Positions 49,569 to 60,033 of a DNA stretch of 64,000 nucleotides are shown here, piece by piece. The stretch's first letter is position 1, and every line of letters starts with the position of its first letter. The DNA is from Schizochytrium sp. CCTCC M209059 (Eukaryota; Sar; Bigyra; Thraustochytrida; Thraustochytriidae), in the NCBI GenBank assembly GCA_000818945.1, contig KN805408.1, forward strand, positions 271,684-335,683, in the 5' to 3' direction. A model generated the notes under the pieces. That model saw only the letters and a list, made by a program, of their open reading frames with translations, did not search any database and was not told the origin of the DNA. The position numbers and the translations under genes are program-made.

Positions 49569-51371
49569 TCATTGCATGGCGCAATCGTTATCCATGTCAC
49601 TAAGCGAACCGTGCGAACGGATAATGTCACGCTGGATGCCAAAGTACGCCAAGCCCTGCGAAGAAATAGTACCATCGTCCAGGGCAAAGGGCGTCGGTTC
49701 AACATCAGCAATAGTGCAACCTATATTCGGAAAGGAAACAATGCCTGTCCAGAATGATCCGCCATTGGGACCCGGACGGATAACATACGCCTCGAGCATG
49801 GTCTTTTTGATGCGGTCGACGCCCTCCTCGGGAGGCGCAATATCTACTGCCTGCTTTGTAATAGCTTCGCCACAAGATTGCATGACAATCTTTGCCTTTT
49901 GCGGGCCATCAGGCACGGGCGAATAAGGGAGTCCGCTGTCAGGGTGATCGTAAAAGCCGGCAGGAAAGACAACCTGGTCCTCCCATCGCGTATAAGCATG
50001 AATGGAGTCTTGGACATTGTGACCAAGAGTCTCGGTAAAGCGAACGATCTTCACGTTTTCGTCGTTCCATTGACCGTCGCCACCAAAGTCCGGCTCGAGT
50101 TCCTCTTGTGAAGCATTGATGCCAGGAACGTGCTTTTTGACAAACTCTTGCACGATATTAAAGGAAAGCCAGGACTCCCAAATTGCCTTGTACGCTTGTT
50201 CTGGCGGGATCGCGAGCACCACGTCGAGACGCAAGTTCGTGCGGGTCGCCGCGATGGCCGAAGTGCCGAGCGGCAGATGCTGATATTTCACGGTGACGGG
50301 AATTCCCCCAAGGGTGACTGTGTGAGCCTGGCACCATGAGCTGTCCCGTACGCTCGTATACAAGAGACCCATGACCTGACCTGAGGCCGACTCGATGCCC
50401 TCGCAAAGCAGGCGATACTTTTCCTCGGGCTGTACCTTGGAGGCAGAACCTGCGGCGTCGGCAATGGTTTGGATAAAACGCTTGTACCTTCGGATCTCGA
50501 CGCGAAGGAGCTCGTTTTCCTTGCGAAGATGCACTTCGCCCTCACCACGAAGCATTTGCGCCTCAAGCTGGAGGTCGGCAATGCGATGTTGATACTCTGT
50601 GCGTGCAAGTTCGAGTTCACGGTTACGCTCTTGCAGGCTTGCAATTTCCAGCTTGCGCTTGGCGCGAAATCGTCTGCAGGCTGCTGCCATGCGTTCCTTG
50701 CGTTCCTGCGAGGTTTCGCCGGGAGGAGATCCGCCGTCATTCTGTTCATCATTTTCATCTTTCTGACCTTGCGGATTCTTGCTCAAAGTCTTGGCTTTCG
50801 CGTTGGTTTTCGACTCATTCTGCTTGGTTGACGGCGCCTTGGACGCAAGCGATCTGTTACTTGTCGCATCCGCCCGATCGCCAGACTCTTGCCAAGATGC
50901 ATCTGTATCGGTTGTCGGCGTTGACACAGAAGAGGAAATTGCACTTGGATCTCCAGTGGAAGAGTTTGAACGCTGAAGAGACGAAGAGGGTGTACTTGCA
51001 GAGGAAGAAACAGAGGTCGAAGTAGTTGATAAGGTCGTCGAGTTTTTCGAAGAACCAAGGCCCGGCATGTCGAAATCCAAAGCGATATCGGGATCGAGGC
51101 ACGGGTCGACGAAAGGGAGAGGGGCAAGCGATGAATCGAAAGGGTCGTCGTTGATCTCTGGCGGGAAGTTTGTCTCATTATCAGCGAGGGCTTCGAGGCG
51201 CTCAAGTCCCTCGAGGGTCTCGAGGTCTTCCAGCGTGCCGGAGAACTCTTCTTCCTCCTCGTTTCCTAGAGTATACTGCAGCATGTCTGCCTCGCCAGAC
51301 TTCAGGTTCTTATCTTCAGCAACGCCCACGCTCGCGTCCGCGCTGCCGCCCTCGTCGGCCGTGGCCATCAT
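49569..51371 (-). CDS. bZIP transcription factor with C-terminal START-like region; Met at the invariant Asn position
   Basis: 600 residues from the double ATG at 51371 (MMATADEGG); upstream the frame is open but lacks an ATG. An acidic N-terminus (activation-domain-like) and a long Ser/Thr-rich stretch lead to the basic region (about 224-240, ERMAAACRRFRAKRK) and a leucine zipper with heptad positions L246, L253, Y260, L267 and L274. The family rule N-x7-R-x9-L fits the Arg at 236 and Leu at 246, which puts Met228 where the DNA-contacting Asn should be. The remaining 320 residues form one conserved-looking domain (LRLDVVLAIPPEQAYKAIWESW, VVFPAGFYDHP, GGSFWTGIVSF) that resembles a START-type lipid-binding fold; bZIP-START-like proteins occur in stramenopiles, by memory. 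DNA specificity is probably unusual, or it works as a dimer partner. Confidence 0.88.
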   Translation of the reverse strand: MMATADEGGSADASVGVAEDKNLKSGEADMLQYTLGNEEEEEFSGTLEDLETLEGLERLEALADNETNFPPEINDDPFDSSLAPLPFVDPCLDPDIALDFDMPGLGSSKNSTTLSTTSTSVSSSASTPSSSLQRSNSSTGDPSAISSSVSTPTTDTDASWQESGDRADATSNRSLASKAPSTKQNESKTNAKAKTLSKNPQGQKDENDEQNDGGSPPGETSQERKERMAAACRRFRAKRKLEIASLQERNRELELARTEYQHRIADLQLEAQMLRGEGEVHLRKENELLRVEIRRYKRFIQTIADAAGSASKVQPEEKYRLLCEGIESASGQVMGLLYTSVRDSSWCQAHTVTLGGIPVTVKYQHLPLGTSAIAATRTNLRLDVVLAIPPEQAYKAIWESWLSFNIVQEFVKKHVPGINASQEELEPDFGGDGQWNDENVKIVRFTETLGHNVQDSIHAYTRWEDQVVFPAGFYDHPDSGLPYSPVPDGPQKAKIVMQSCGEAITKQAVDIAPPEEGVDRIKKTMLEAYVIRPGPNGGSFWTGIVSFPNIGCTIADVEPTPFALDDGTISSQGLAYFGIQRDIIRSHGSLSDMDNDCAMQ

Positions 51372-52744
51372 CGTCTCGCTCGCGCGTGGGGTTTGGAGCA
51401 GTGCTCGCCTATGGTTCTTCGACGCTGGCTCGCACACCCACTCCGCTCCCGAGGCCTTCGCCGCGGCAACCGAAGGCGATCCTACGCGCGCCTGGACGCC
51501 TTCACGCGAGGCCTCGCCCACGCGCGGAAGGCGGGCTCGCGCCACGAGCGTGCGTGCGTGCGTGCGTGCGTCCCTCCGTTTCACGCCGAGTTGCGTTTTG
51601 GTTCAAGTTGTGAATGTCCAAAAAACAAGCTGGGAGAAGAAGAAGAAGAAGAAGTAAAGAAAGGCGGAAAAGGAGGAGGCAAGTCTCGCTTCCCGTAGCA
51701 TTCGCACCAAGTTCTCCATGTTAGCCCATACAAATCGCGTGCGACGAGTTTCTGTCGAGATAGCTTTTGCACAGAGTCCGATACAGTCGCACGCGGCCAG
51801 AGGGCGGGGCGGAAGGCGAGGCAAGTAGACTATAGCTACCTTCTCGCAAGTGAAACTTTGCACATAGTTGTGTTGCACGAGCGGGGGACAAGAAGGGCAA
51901 AGCACGGAAGAGACGGGTGCGCGCGTGCACAAGTGGAACGGCCCCGGCGCGCAAATGAGGTATGCGCGGCGCGCAAGTGGGGTATGCGCGTCAGCAAGTG
52001 GAGAATGCGGAGTACGGCGTGCGACACGGGCACGAGCGAGAAACCCGACGCGAGCAAAAGCAAATCGAAACTCGAGGCGACTCGGTCGAGCTCGAGCGAC
52101 CTCGAGGCGCGGCCAGAGCTGCAGGTCGCGGCGGCGCAGGGCAGTCTGCGCGCGCGGGTCGAGCGAGGCCGCTCGCGCTCTCCGCAGGAAGGGCCGGGGC
52201 GGCATTGGCGGGGATTTCATATTCCATCGGCCGCAATCCAATCCATTCCGCGCGAGGCCGATCCAAGCCAAGACATCCGCTTCGCGACCTCAACTCTCGC
52301 GCGCGAGGGACGAGACCAGACCGCTCGGCGCCTTCGCGCGAGGACACGCGCCAACGGCTGCCTGCCGCGGGACGCGCACGAGGTCCCCTCCGCGCGCAAA
52401 GCGGGCGTGGAGGCGGTCGGGACCTTGACTTTGACACCGGGCGAGTCTCTAAGCGCAACGCCAAGGCCGGGACCTCGAGCCCGGGCCAGAGGGCGACCGT
52501 GCCCGCGTCGCGCTCGCAGCGGCATCCGCAGTCGCAGATCCAGCTCGGTATCCGTGCCGTGTACTCGCTCTCGCTCTCGCTCTTACTCTCGTTCTCGCTT
52601 TCGCTCTTGCTCTTGCTCGAAGAGGAGCGAGGGTTTCTGAAGAGACGAGAAGAGGCCCGAGCGGCTTTGCTTTTGCGGTGGGCCTCGCTCGCTTTTGCTT
52701 TCTTCTAGCTTGCTCACTGGCTAACCGGCTTGGCATAAGGAAGG
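51372..52744. promoter_or_regulatory. Shared upstream region of divergent bZIP and Kelch-RING genes
   Basis: 1.37 kb between two divergent start codons. It contains (GCGT)n at about 51549-51571, (GAA)n at about 51636-51656, three spaced copies of CGCAAGTGG or similar (51955-52000), and a TCGCTC/TCGCTT pyrimidine tract (52566-52620) close to the RING gene. The open frames here lack recognisable domains. Confidence 0.5.
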
Positions 52745-54772
52745 ATGCGTGCAACCGGGTCGCGCCTCCGCATGGCGCTCGCGCGCAAAATCTGCTGTGT
52801 GACGATTTTCGTTGTGGTCGTTCTCCTCTTGGGCCTGGGGCTCTCGGTGACAATGGTGCAGCAGGAGTCTGGAGCTTGGCAGAAAATGAATTTCATGCCC
52901 GGTTCTCTCATCAGTTCGGCTGCCGTCTATTGCGAAGGTATGGACCAAGTGGTGGTCGTGGGCGGCGCCGCGCTGAGTGTACACACGGGCAGATTTCATG
53001 CCACAAACACAGTGTGGGTCATGGGCGGCGACAACAATTGGCATGCGCTCTCGCCTGTGAGCGGCGGTCTCTCGGCCCGACTTGGACACACGCTAAACAT
53101 TGTCGAGGACTCTGAAGATTACTGCGACTTTTTGGTGTACGGAAGCCACAACGAGGACGAGACTCAAATCGCGGTGCTGGGGAGGCTCTCACGCGAAAAT
53201 GGCGAGAGTGGGAGCCTGCAAGTTGCGTGGGGCGACGATTCTGCCCTCGTCATCAACACCGAAGCAAACGGTACTGCAGATGAAGACGAATCCAGCGACG
53301 TCGCGGGACCAGGTCTTCGCGAACGACACACGGCCGTGACCTTTCGAGACGACATTTACTTTTTGGGCGGCTTCACGCGCAGTCTCCTTGATGATAATGC
53401 CTTGTGGAAGCTGTCATTGTCCAAAGACTCAACATCTTCGGACGCGGCGAACGCTGCCCTTCCGGCAACTCGTCAAGCCACATGGTCTGTGGCTTGGAGC
53501 GAGGATGCTGAGAATGCAACGAAAGGCCCGCGACGCTCGTGGGACCTCTCAAGCGTGGTTCTTGGTGGCGACCGACTCGCCTTTGTTGGCGGCGAAATGT
53601 GGGATGCTGCGCAGGACCCCATCACAAGTGGCGACATTTGGATCTGGTCCACCGTGAAGGAGTCATGGGAGCCATCGCAATTTGATCGTGCCTCATCCTC
53701 GTTCGCGCGGTCGAGCGCGGTGGTCGTGGCCTTGAATGACGACCTCTTTGTTCACGGCGGAACGCAGATTGTTTCGTATCGGCGCCAAAAAGTGGATCTT
53801 CACAAGTCAAGTCTGCTCCAGACCCAGCCCCTCGCAGAGGAGCCGCTGAGTCGATGTGCCTCGGACGGTCTTGCAGATGCCGGATTCTTTTACTGCGAGC
53901 CCGCGGAAGAGACTCTTGGCGGGTATCGCCCCGAGTGTCGCTCACGGCACACGGGCGTTTTGCGAAAGAACTCGCTGCTAGTGTTTGGCGGTCTTTCCGG
54001 TCAGGAGTGTCTGGGCGTGAGCTATGTGTTTTCCGACATGTGGCAACTCGATCTCAAGGGCGTGCTCAGCGGCAACTTGGTCCCAGCGCAGGACTCAATT
54101 GCGGACTCATCGTTTGCATATCTTTCGTCCATGTACTTTTTCCTCGCGCTTGTTTTCGTGACGGTCTTGCTCTTTGGTTCGATTATTTTCCGTCGTCGCC
54201 AACTAACGACATTTACGTATGCGGCCACGGATAATGGATCTCGCAATCGCGGTGCGAGCGTGAGTCTGATTCGCAATTTGCCCATAATTCGCTTCATAGA
54301 TACAGGCCGTGACGAAGACGAAGTGTGTCCCATTTGTCTGGCAGACTATGAGCCTGAGGACGAGCTTTTGCAGCTCCCCTGTGGGCACATGTTTCATCCT
54401 GAGTGTGGCGAAACGTGGCTGGTCAAGAATGACAGCTGCCCTTTGTGCAAGCGCGCGCTCGGAGCACGTGACATTTCGGAGACGCCTTCGAATGCAAGTA
54501 GCGGCAGTGGCGGTGCTGCTTCGGGAAATGTGGTTGACGAGGATGACGCCGAGGATTCGGCTGTACAAATTCGTGGCCGCCCCGACGCTGGGGCTGACCC
54601 AGGAATCGAGCTGCAAGATCTTCGCGCAGACGATGCGACCTCACCTTTTCCTCGGAGCGACTCGCAGTCTGATGTTGCGCAGACCGGGTCGTTATCGCAA
54701 CGTAGGCCATCCTCTGAAAGTCGGCAAGGCCAGCAAGACCAGCAAAATTCCCGAATGCTCTCTCTCGTCTGA
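52745..54772 (+). CDS. Membrane RING-H2 E3 ubiquitin ligase with luminal Kelch repeats
   Basis: 675 residues from an ATG at 52745. A hydrophobic N-terminal segment (about 17-38, CCVTIFVVVVLLLGLGLSV) acts as signal peptide or anchor. It is followed by about 400 residues with Kelch-type propeller motifs (VVVVGGAAL, IYFLGGFTR, LAFVGGEMWD, LFVHGGTQI, LLVFGGLSG). A second membrane helix (about 460-483, SSMYFFLALVFVTVLLFGSIIF) is followed by basic residues, then a canonical RING-H2 finger at about 529-570 (CPICLADYE...LPCGHMFHPEC...SCPLC) and an acidic, Ser-rich cytosolic tail. The expected topology puts Kelch outside or in the lumen and RING in the cytosol, so the Kelch part may recognise a luminal or extracellular target for ubiquitylation of a membrane complex. 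This role is inferred. Single exon. Confidence 0.93.
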   Translation: MRATGSRLRMALARKICCVTIFVVVVLLLGLGLSVTMVQQESGAWQKMNFMPGSLISSAAVYCEGMDQVVVVGGAALSVHTGRFHATNTVWVMGGDNNWHALSPVSGGLSARLGHTLNIVEDSEDYCDFLVYGSHNEDETQIAVLGRLSRENGESGSLQVAWGDDSALVINTEANGTADEDESSDVAGPGLRERHTAVTFRDDIYFLGGFTRSLLDDNALWKLSLSKDSTSSDAANAALPATRQATWSVAWSEDAENATKGPRRSWDLSSVVLGGDRLAFVGGEMWDAAQDPITSGDIWIWSTVKESWEPSQFDRASSSFARSSAVVVALNDDLFVHGGTQIVSYRRQKVDLHKSSLLQTQPLAEEPLSRCASDGLADAGFFYCEPAEETLGGYRPECRSRHTGVLRKNSLLVFGGLSGQECLGVSYVFSDMWQLDLKGVLSGNLVPAQDSIADSSFAYLSSMYFFLALVFVTVLLFGSIIFRRRQLTTFTYAATDNGSRNRGASVSLIRNLPIIRFIDTGRDEDEVCPICLADYEPEDELLQLPCGHMFHPECGETWLVKNDSCPLCKRALGARDISETPSNASSGSGGAASGNVVDEDDAEDSAVQIRGRPDAGADPGIELQDLRADDATSPFPRSDSQSDVAQTGSLSQRRPSSESRQGQQDQQNSRMLSLV

Positions 54773-57700
54773 TTGATCTTCAATATCTCTCATGAACGTC
54801 AGCTCGCAAGCAAAGAAGCAAGCTATGGCAATGGCTACAGCAGTGACAAGCTAGCAATGGCAAGCACGCGAAGGAGCTCTTCGCCCCCCCCCACTACCCA
54901 TTGCGCGCCCTCTTTCTCTCCTGTGTGTCCTGTGTGTTGTTTATTCGAAAATGTTATCTCATAGTCGCCAAAGATGGCCGGATGCGCCCTTGTGACTCTT
55001 ACTCTTGCTCTGTGTTAAGCTTGCCCTTTCTTTGGCTTGCCTTGGTATGCTTGCCTTCTGTCGCATCATGGAAGTATGTCTCTAGTTTTTCGGATCTTTT
55101 TGATGTTGTCTGGGAGCGAGCAGTGCTTGTAGCTTGGTCAGGACGGTCAAAAGTGCAAAAGATGCTGGCGATGCTCTTCACCTTCCTTGCGAAAGTATTT
55201 CCACCTCTGCGCTTTTCCAGAGTCCATCCTAGCATACTTTGAGCGCGCAACATTTTCTGACGGAAATTCGTCGTCTACACATCACGTGTTTCGCTCAGTG
55301 CGTCAACTGTCGTGCACGCCTATCGCACGGCAGATGACGAAGTAGCACCAGGGGCAGCAGCTGCTTGGCAGTACCCTCTCACCCACACCTATTACCACCG
55401 CGCACACAAACGAGCATTCAAGCCAGGGCTTCGCCACTGTCAAGCCAAAGTAAGCCAGCCATTCACCCACAACATCCAACCACGACGTCTTCCACTCCTT
55501 GCCGCAGCAAGGAAAGCCGCAGGCGCGCACACGCACACGCACACGCACACGCATGCATGGCACTTAACACGCCGGTCCGTGCCGCATGTCCCAAAAGGCA
55601 GCGCCCCAGCCGGGCCCACAGCGGGACCGCAGCGGGGGCGGGGCTGTCGCGGGACGGGCGCAGTGGGTCCCGATTTTAGACAGCCTGTTCTACTCCTACT
55701 ACAGTTGGACAGTATCTTGTAGGCAGTCACGGTCGCCGGGTGCCGGATCCTGCCACGATGGCCCTTGCCTCCGGGCCGGGCAGTTGCAAAGGTCCGCGAG
55801 TTCAAAGGGAACGGTAGGGCGTATGAGATACGGTGGCGAACACTGGGTCTTTATTCTTTGCGTTGCCACGGACTCTATCCCACTGCCACTCACGCTGCAG
55901 CGAGCGGGTGCGAGCATGCAAGCGTGCATGCCCATGTACATTACAAGCATGCGCACTGCAAGCGATGGTATGGTGGCGTTACTGATTGAGCGTGATAGCG
56001 CACGAGATCGCACGGACGCAGGCTGTGCGAGTGCCTTGCCATGGTGAGTGATCGCGCGAAGCTCGTGAGACGGCACCCAGTGGCGCACGTACGGTAGCGA
56101 CACAGGTGACGGTAGCAGCTCCGGTTGAATGTGCGTATCGCTGAATGGTTATCTGCAGCGCCTCTTTGCGAGCGCAATAGGTACTGGCGACAGAATAAGA
56201 TGCATCGCTTTAATAGAAGGAAAAACAGGTTTCGGGCCTGGAAGAGTGGCCTGCGGCAGCGGCCCGATGTTCCATTCTCGGCAGCAGGAACCCTCTACGT
56301 GGCAGCAATCGTATCTGGCCGCTGTTTTACATCGATCAAAGGTGCTAATGCGGGCCCGGGCCGAGCTCAAACTACTTCTATCACCTCGTTCACATTCTCT
56401 GGCAGCAGCAATTAGCTGCCGGCAGTACCGAGAGCGAGCCGGCACGGTAGATTTGAGGCTGTGTCGTTCCGCTCCGTTGGCGCTGCACGAACACGGTGAT
56501 CGTCAATGTGTTTGCAATTGTCATGTCGCAGAAGCTCCGCAAGCGGCAACGGCGCGGCCCGGTCGGCCCCGATTGTCCCCGTGTTGTCCTATTTCCAGTT
56601 GTGTTCCTTCTGCGTAAAGGAACGACATTGCTTCCTGTTGCCCTCGACGACCGAGTCTGATTGGCACAGTGAACAAAAGCTCTTTCAGCGACCGCCTGTT
56701 TGCATTTCGCTGGCGTGTATCCTCGGTGCGGTCTCGAGCTTGCTTCAAGGCACGTTGCGCACACACATATACGGAGGTTACGGCTGCCCTTGGCAGTGTA
56801 TACTTGCTAGCGGAGCTCGACTGGCGGGGTTTTGCAAAGCTGACTGGCTCAAGATTCAAGCGTTCCTGATCTAAGAACGCCAGCGACGCGATCCGTCGCG
56901 CCAATGGCATCGGCCACCAGCGGCACTGGCTCGTGGAGACTCGGAGACTTTGGCTAGTCCGTTTAAATCTCCTGCCAAGGCTTACTCAAGGCCTCATGGG
57001 CCAGCCAAGGGAAGCACCCATCTGCGTAAGTGAGCCTCTCTTAGCTGCCTAGATATCTTTGCAACCAGCAGGCAGTCTCCATCTCCTAATGTATCTTTTC
57101 TAAACTTGAAGCAAGATAACAACCGTTGCTTCCCAAGCAAGTCTTGCAGCATAAACCCTGGCTGTTTGCAAAACAATAGCTTTGTCGATACTTAAGGCAT
57201 CGAGGCAGGTCTTTATTTTCGAGAGGGTCGATTTTGTTCGAGAGGCGCACGAGGGCTTAGCGGTGAACTATTTCGCGGACGTTCGCTTGCTGCTCGAGTG
57301 CAGGAGACCAAAGCTTTCTGCAAGCCGGATGGCAATGCCGCGGAAGCGTCGCGCAAGTCCAGTCGCCATGGGTTCGCAAGGAAGGCTTCCTGAATTTCGA
57401 CCTTGGCAACCAACCGACCGACCGACCGACCGACCACCTCATCCGGGCTCGGATCCATCAGAACTGCCATGAGATCCTGCCTTCAATCGATCGGTCAGGA
57501 GCAAGATAAGCAGGATGGCGAACACCGGTCGATTCCGTACGGCCGAGTCATCACAGTATTCAGAACGGCCAACGAAGCCAGAGTATTGATCTCTGATAAT
57601 CATTCGTGATTCAAGATCAAGTGGCAGTGGCCGGTGGGCCCAGCCTCGAAATAACCCCCGTGTGGGGCTTAGGCATTAAGGACAATAATCGTTGAGTTGA

Positions 57701-58073
57701 AGAACGGGCAGAGCCGTCTCAATGAGTACCTAGTTGTGGCCGAAGAAAAGATTTCAAACCGAACAAAACGCAAGAGGGGGGCGAGATAAATGCAAGCCTC
57801 TCCGATACTGACCCATTCAAGTTCCGAGAAGAGGCTATGCACCGACTAACTTATCGCCGCTGGGCAACTTGCAGACTGGCATTATCCAGCGCGAGCGAGC
57901 CCGACCCCTTTTTAGAAGCTGATGATGCTCTTGACTATTGGCGGCATCTGTTTCAAGGCTGAGGGTCTAGATCTTTCCGGCGTTAACCTTGATGGAAACA
58001 GCCTCATTCTCATACTTGCTCGATGTTTAGGCTTGCACAGCACTTTCACTATAAGAAGTACATGCAGTACTTC
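54773..58073. other. Gene-poor region, 3.3 kb
   Basis: No frame on either strand longer than about 160 codons, none with a recognisable domain or the codon bias of the secure genes. The base composition is more even than in genes. Repeats seen: (CACACG)n at about 55527-55553 and (CGAC)n at about 57412-57435. The 3' end of the RING gene transcript must lie at the left. The right edge is the terminal repeat of the transposon. Confidence 0.55.
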
Positions 58074-58102
58074 CAGTCAACGAGACCATAAATCGGTAAT
58101 TA
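58074..58102 (+). repeat. Left terminal inverted repeat (29 bp)
   Basis: Exact reverse complement of 60034-60062. It starts CAGT, as many Tc1/mariner-type ends do. Confidence 0.95.
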
Positions 58103-58238
58103 TAAAGGCAATGGAGGGAGCTGCACAGGGCCGGGGGAAGGGGCGTTGTTGGCGGGCCTCTGTGCTAATTGTCGAGCCCAACTCGTATTTGGATAATAGT
58201 TGATTGTAACCATTATTAGAGTTTTTACTATATAACCT

Positions 58239-59873
58239 CTAGGATCGACCATCTGTAATTGTTAGGACAGCTTCGAGCTGCTTTTCGAGTTCATCAACGT
58301 CGTAATCTTCTTCAAAAAGGTCATCATCATCATCACCATCATCGCTGTCAGTTTCAACACCATCTTCAATCGAGGATTCACTACGAAACTCCTCTACGAC
58401 ACGATCGCGTGAGACGATAATCCTCTTCACCAAGTCTCGACCGGAGGGTTGCTCGAGTTTGATGAACTCGGCATCGAGTCTCTGCTTCACATCTTGAAGA
58501 GTGGTGTCCTTCGTGTATTGCCTTGCAATGTTTCCTTTCACGTAAGCCCAAATCAGTTCGATGGGCTGAAGATCCGAGTAGTGAGGTGGCGTGAAGAGGA
58601 CACGATGCCCTGCCCTCTCTGCTGCCTCGATCACTTCCGGCAGCACCTTCTCCTTGATCCAGTTCTTCAGCAGAACTTTCAGCTGCGCAACTGTGCTCGT
58701 TGCGTCGTGCGGTATCTGATAACGATAAAGCGCTGCAATAACCTCCCGTTTCTTTAGCTTCGCGACGTCGGGTGCGGTTGGCGGCAGCGTCTTGTGGTAG
58801 CTCGCATTGTCCATTATGATCAGGGACGGCTCATGAAGGTTAGGCAGGAGCTGCGTCCGCCACCACAATGCAAAATTCGTCCCGTTGAAGTTCTTGTGGT
58901 AGTCTCCTTTGCTCGCGTCAGCTGCTTGCGGACAAAACGTCCAAATAGAGCCTGGCACGAGGCCAGCTTCACGATCTAGGTATTTTGGACTCGAATTCTG
59001 AATGGCAGCCAGAATACAATACCTACGTCCTTTGTGTTGAACGCGCGTCGTCGTGTCTTCCGCGTCCATTGGATCAAATAGACTTTTACCAAACCTATGG
59101 TAGTGTTGATGCACGTATGACTCACCAAGATAGACCTCCCTTAGCTGCAACTCAGGCGGAAGGGATCGATTCTGTAAGAGTCTGACGATGTAATCGTCGC
59201 GCAGAGCAATATGTTCGACCTTTAACGAAACCTTTCCCGGACGCTTCCCACGGCAGAAGCCCATCGCGACCAGATAGGACTGTGTGGCCCGAAGAGCAGC
59301 ACTGTAGTCTTTGGCGTCTATCACACCGCCTTCGTCATGGATAATTGAAAGCACCCCAGTCTCTACCAGGTAGTCTGTGACGTGTCTGGCTGACACAGCC
59401 TCATGCCGCAGCCGCCTTTCGCGCACGAAGTCACGAATCTTGAAGAATACCTGCTTCGTCGTTGGAACACGTCTCGGCTTAGCCTCTCGATTGCCGCGAT
59501 TCGAGACTGGTTGCAGACTGCGATCGCCAGTCTCACTGGTTCGAGAATCAGTCCAGCTCTTGATGAGAGGAGCGAGCGTGGACTTGGATATGCCCAGCAT
59601 TGCGGCCACATTTGCCATCGCGTTAATCGGCCACTTGCGGCCTGTCTTTTTCTGCGAAGCCAACTGATCTTTTTGATACGCAAAATAAGCGTGTAGAGCC
59701 ATGAAGCGCTCTTGAGACGTGAGCACCGGTCGTCCACGAGCTTTTCTGATGGCCTCAAGTTCTCCTTCGCAGCCCTCGATGGTCGCCGTTACCCGGGTTT
59801 TGACGCTTTCATTTCGCGGGCGCCCTTGCTCTTGAGATGGTGATATCCGGCGACGCTTGGGGAACCCGCTCAT
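58239..59873 (-). CDS. DDE transposase of the Tc1/mariner-type element, first catalytic Asp replaced by Gly
   Basis: 544 residues from ATG 59873 (MSGFPKRRRISPSQ, a likely nuclear signal); the frame continues upstream without an ATG. An N-terminal helix-turn-helix (ANVAAMLGISKSTLAPLIKSW) would bind the terminal repeats. The catalytic domain has YLGESYVHQHYH near 248-259, IIMDNASYHKT with Asp355, and PPHYSDLQPIELIWAYVKG with Glu439. The family triad is D, D, E; the first motif normally reads DES or DET, so Gly250 (codon GGT, one change from GAT) removes the first metal ligand. 83 residues lie between Asp355 and Glu439, far more than the usual 34-39; the excess includes a SAP-like stretch (EVIAALYRYQIP). 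This resembles the DD82E (Sailor) group as I remember it. The C-terminus is acidic. No stop or frameshift interrupts the gene. Confidence 0.9.
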   Translation of the reverse strand: MSGFPKRRRISPSQEQGRPRNESVKTRVTATIEGCEGELEAIRKARGRPVLTSQERFMALHAYFAYQKDQLASQKKTGRKWPINAMANVAAMLGISKSTLAPLIKSWTDSRTSETGDRSLQPVSNRGNREAKPRRVPTTKQVFFKIRDFVRERRLRHEAVSARHVTDYLVETGVLSIIHDEGGVIDAKDYSAALRATQSYLVAMGFCRGKRPGKVSLKVEHIALRDDYIVRLLQNRSLPPELQLREVYLGESYVHQHYHRFGKSLFDPMDAEDTTTRVQHKGRRYCILAAIQNSSPKYLDREAGLVPGSIWTFCPQAADASKGDYHKNFNGTNFALWWRTQLLPNLHEPSLIIMDNASYHKTLPPTAPDVAKLKKREVIAALYRYQIPHDATSTVAQLKVLLKNWIKEKVLPEVIEAAERAGHRVLFTPPHYSDLQPIELIWAYVKGNIARQYTKDTTLQDVKQRLDAEFIKLEQPSGRDLVKRIIVSRDRVVEEFRSESSIEDGVETDSDDGDDDDDLFEEDYDVDELEKQLEAVLTITDGRS

Positions 59874-60033
59874 CGTTTTAGCACACACCCCCTCTTCACC
59901 GCAAGTCTGCGTCGTATGCTCGCTGGCGTTGGTCGTAGCCGCGCGCTTCGTCGCGATCTGCACGCCGTCGACTTTTTCCAGTTCATCTTAAAAAGCGCCG
60001 CTTCTCGCGTGGACGGAAGGAAATATGAGAGGC

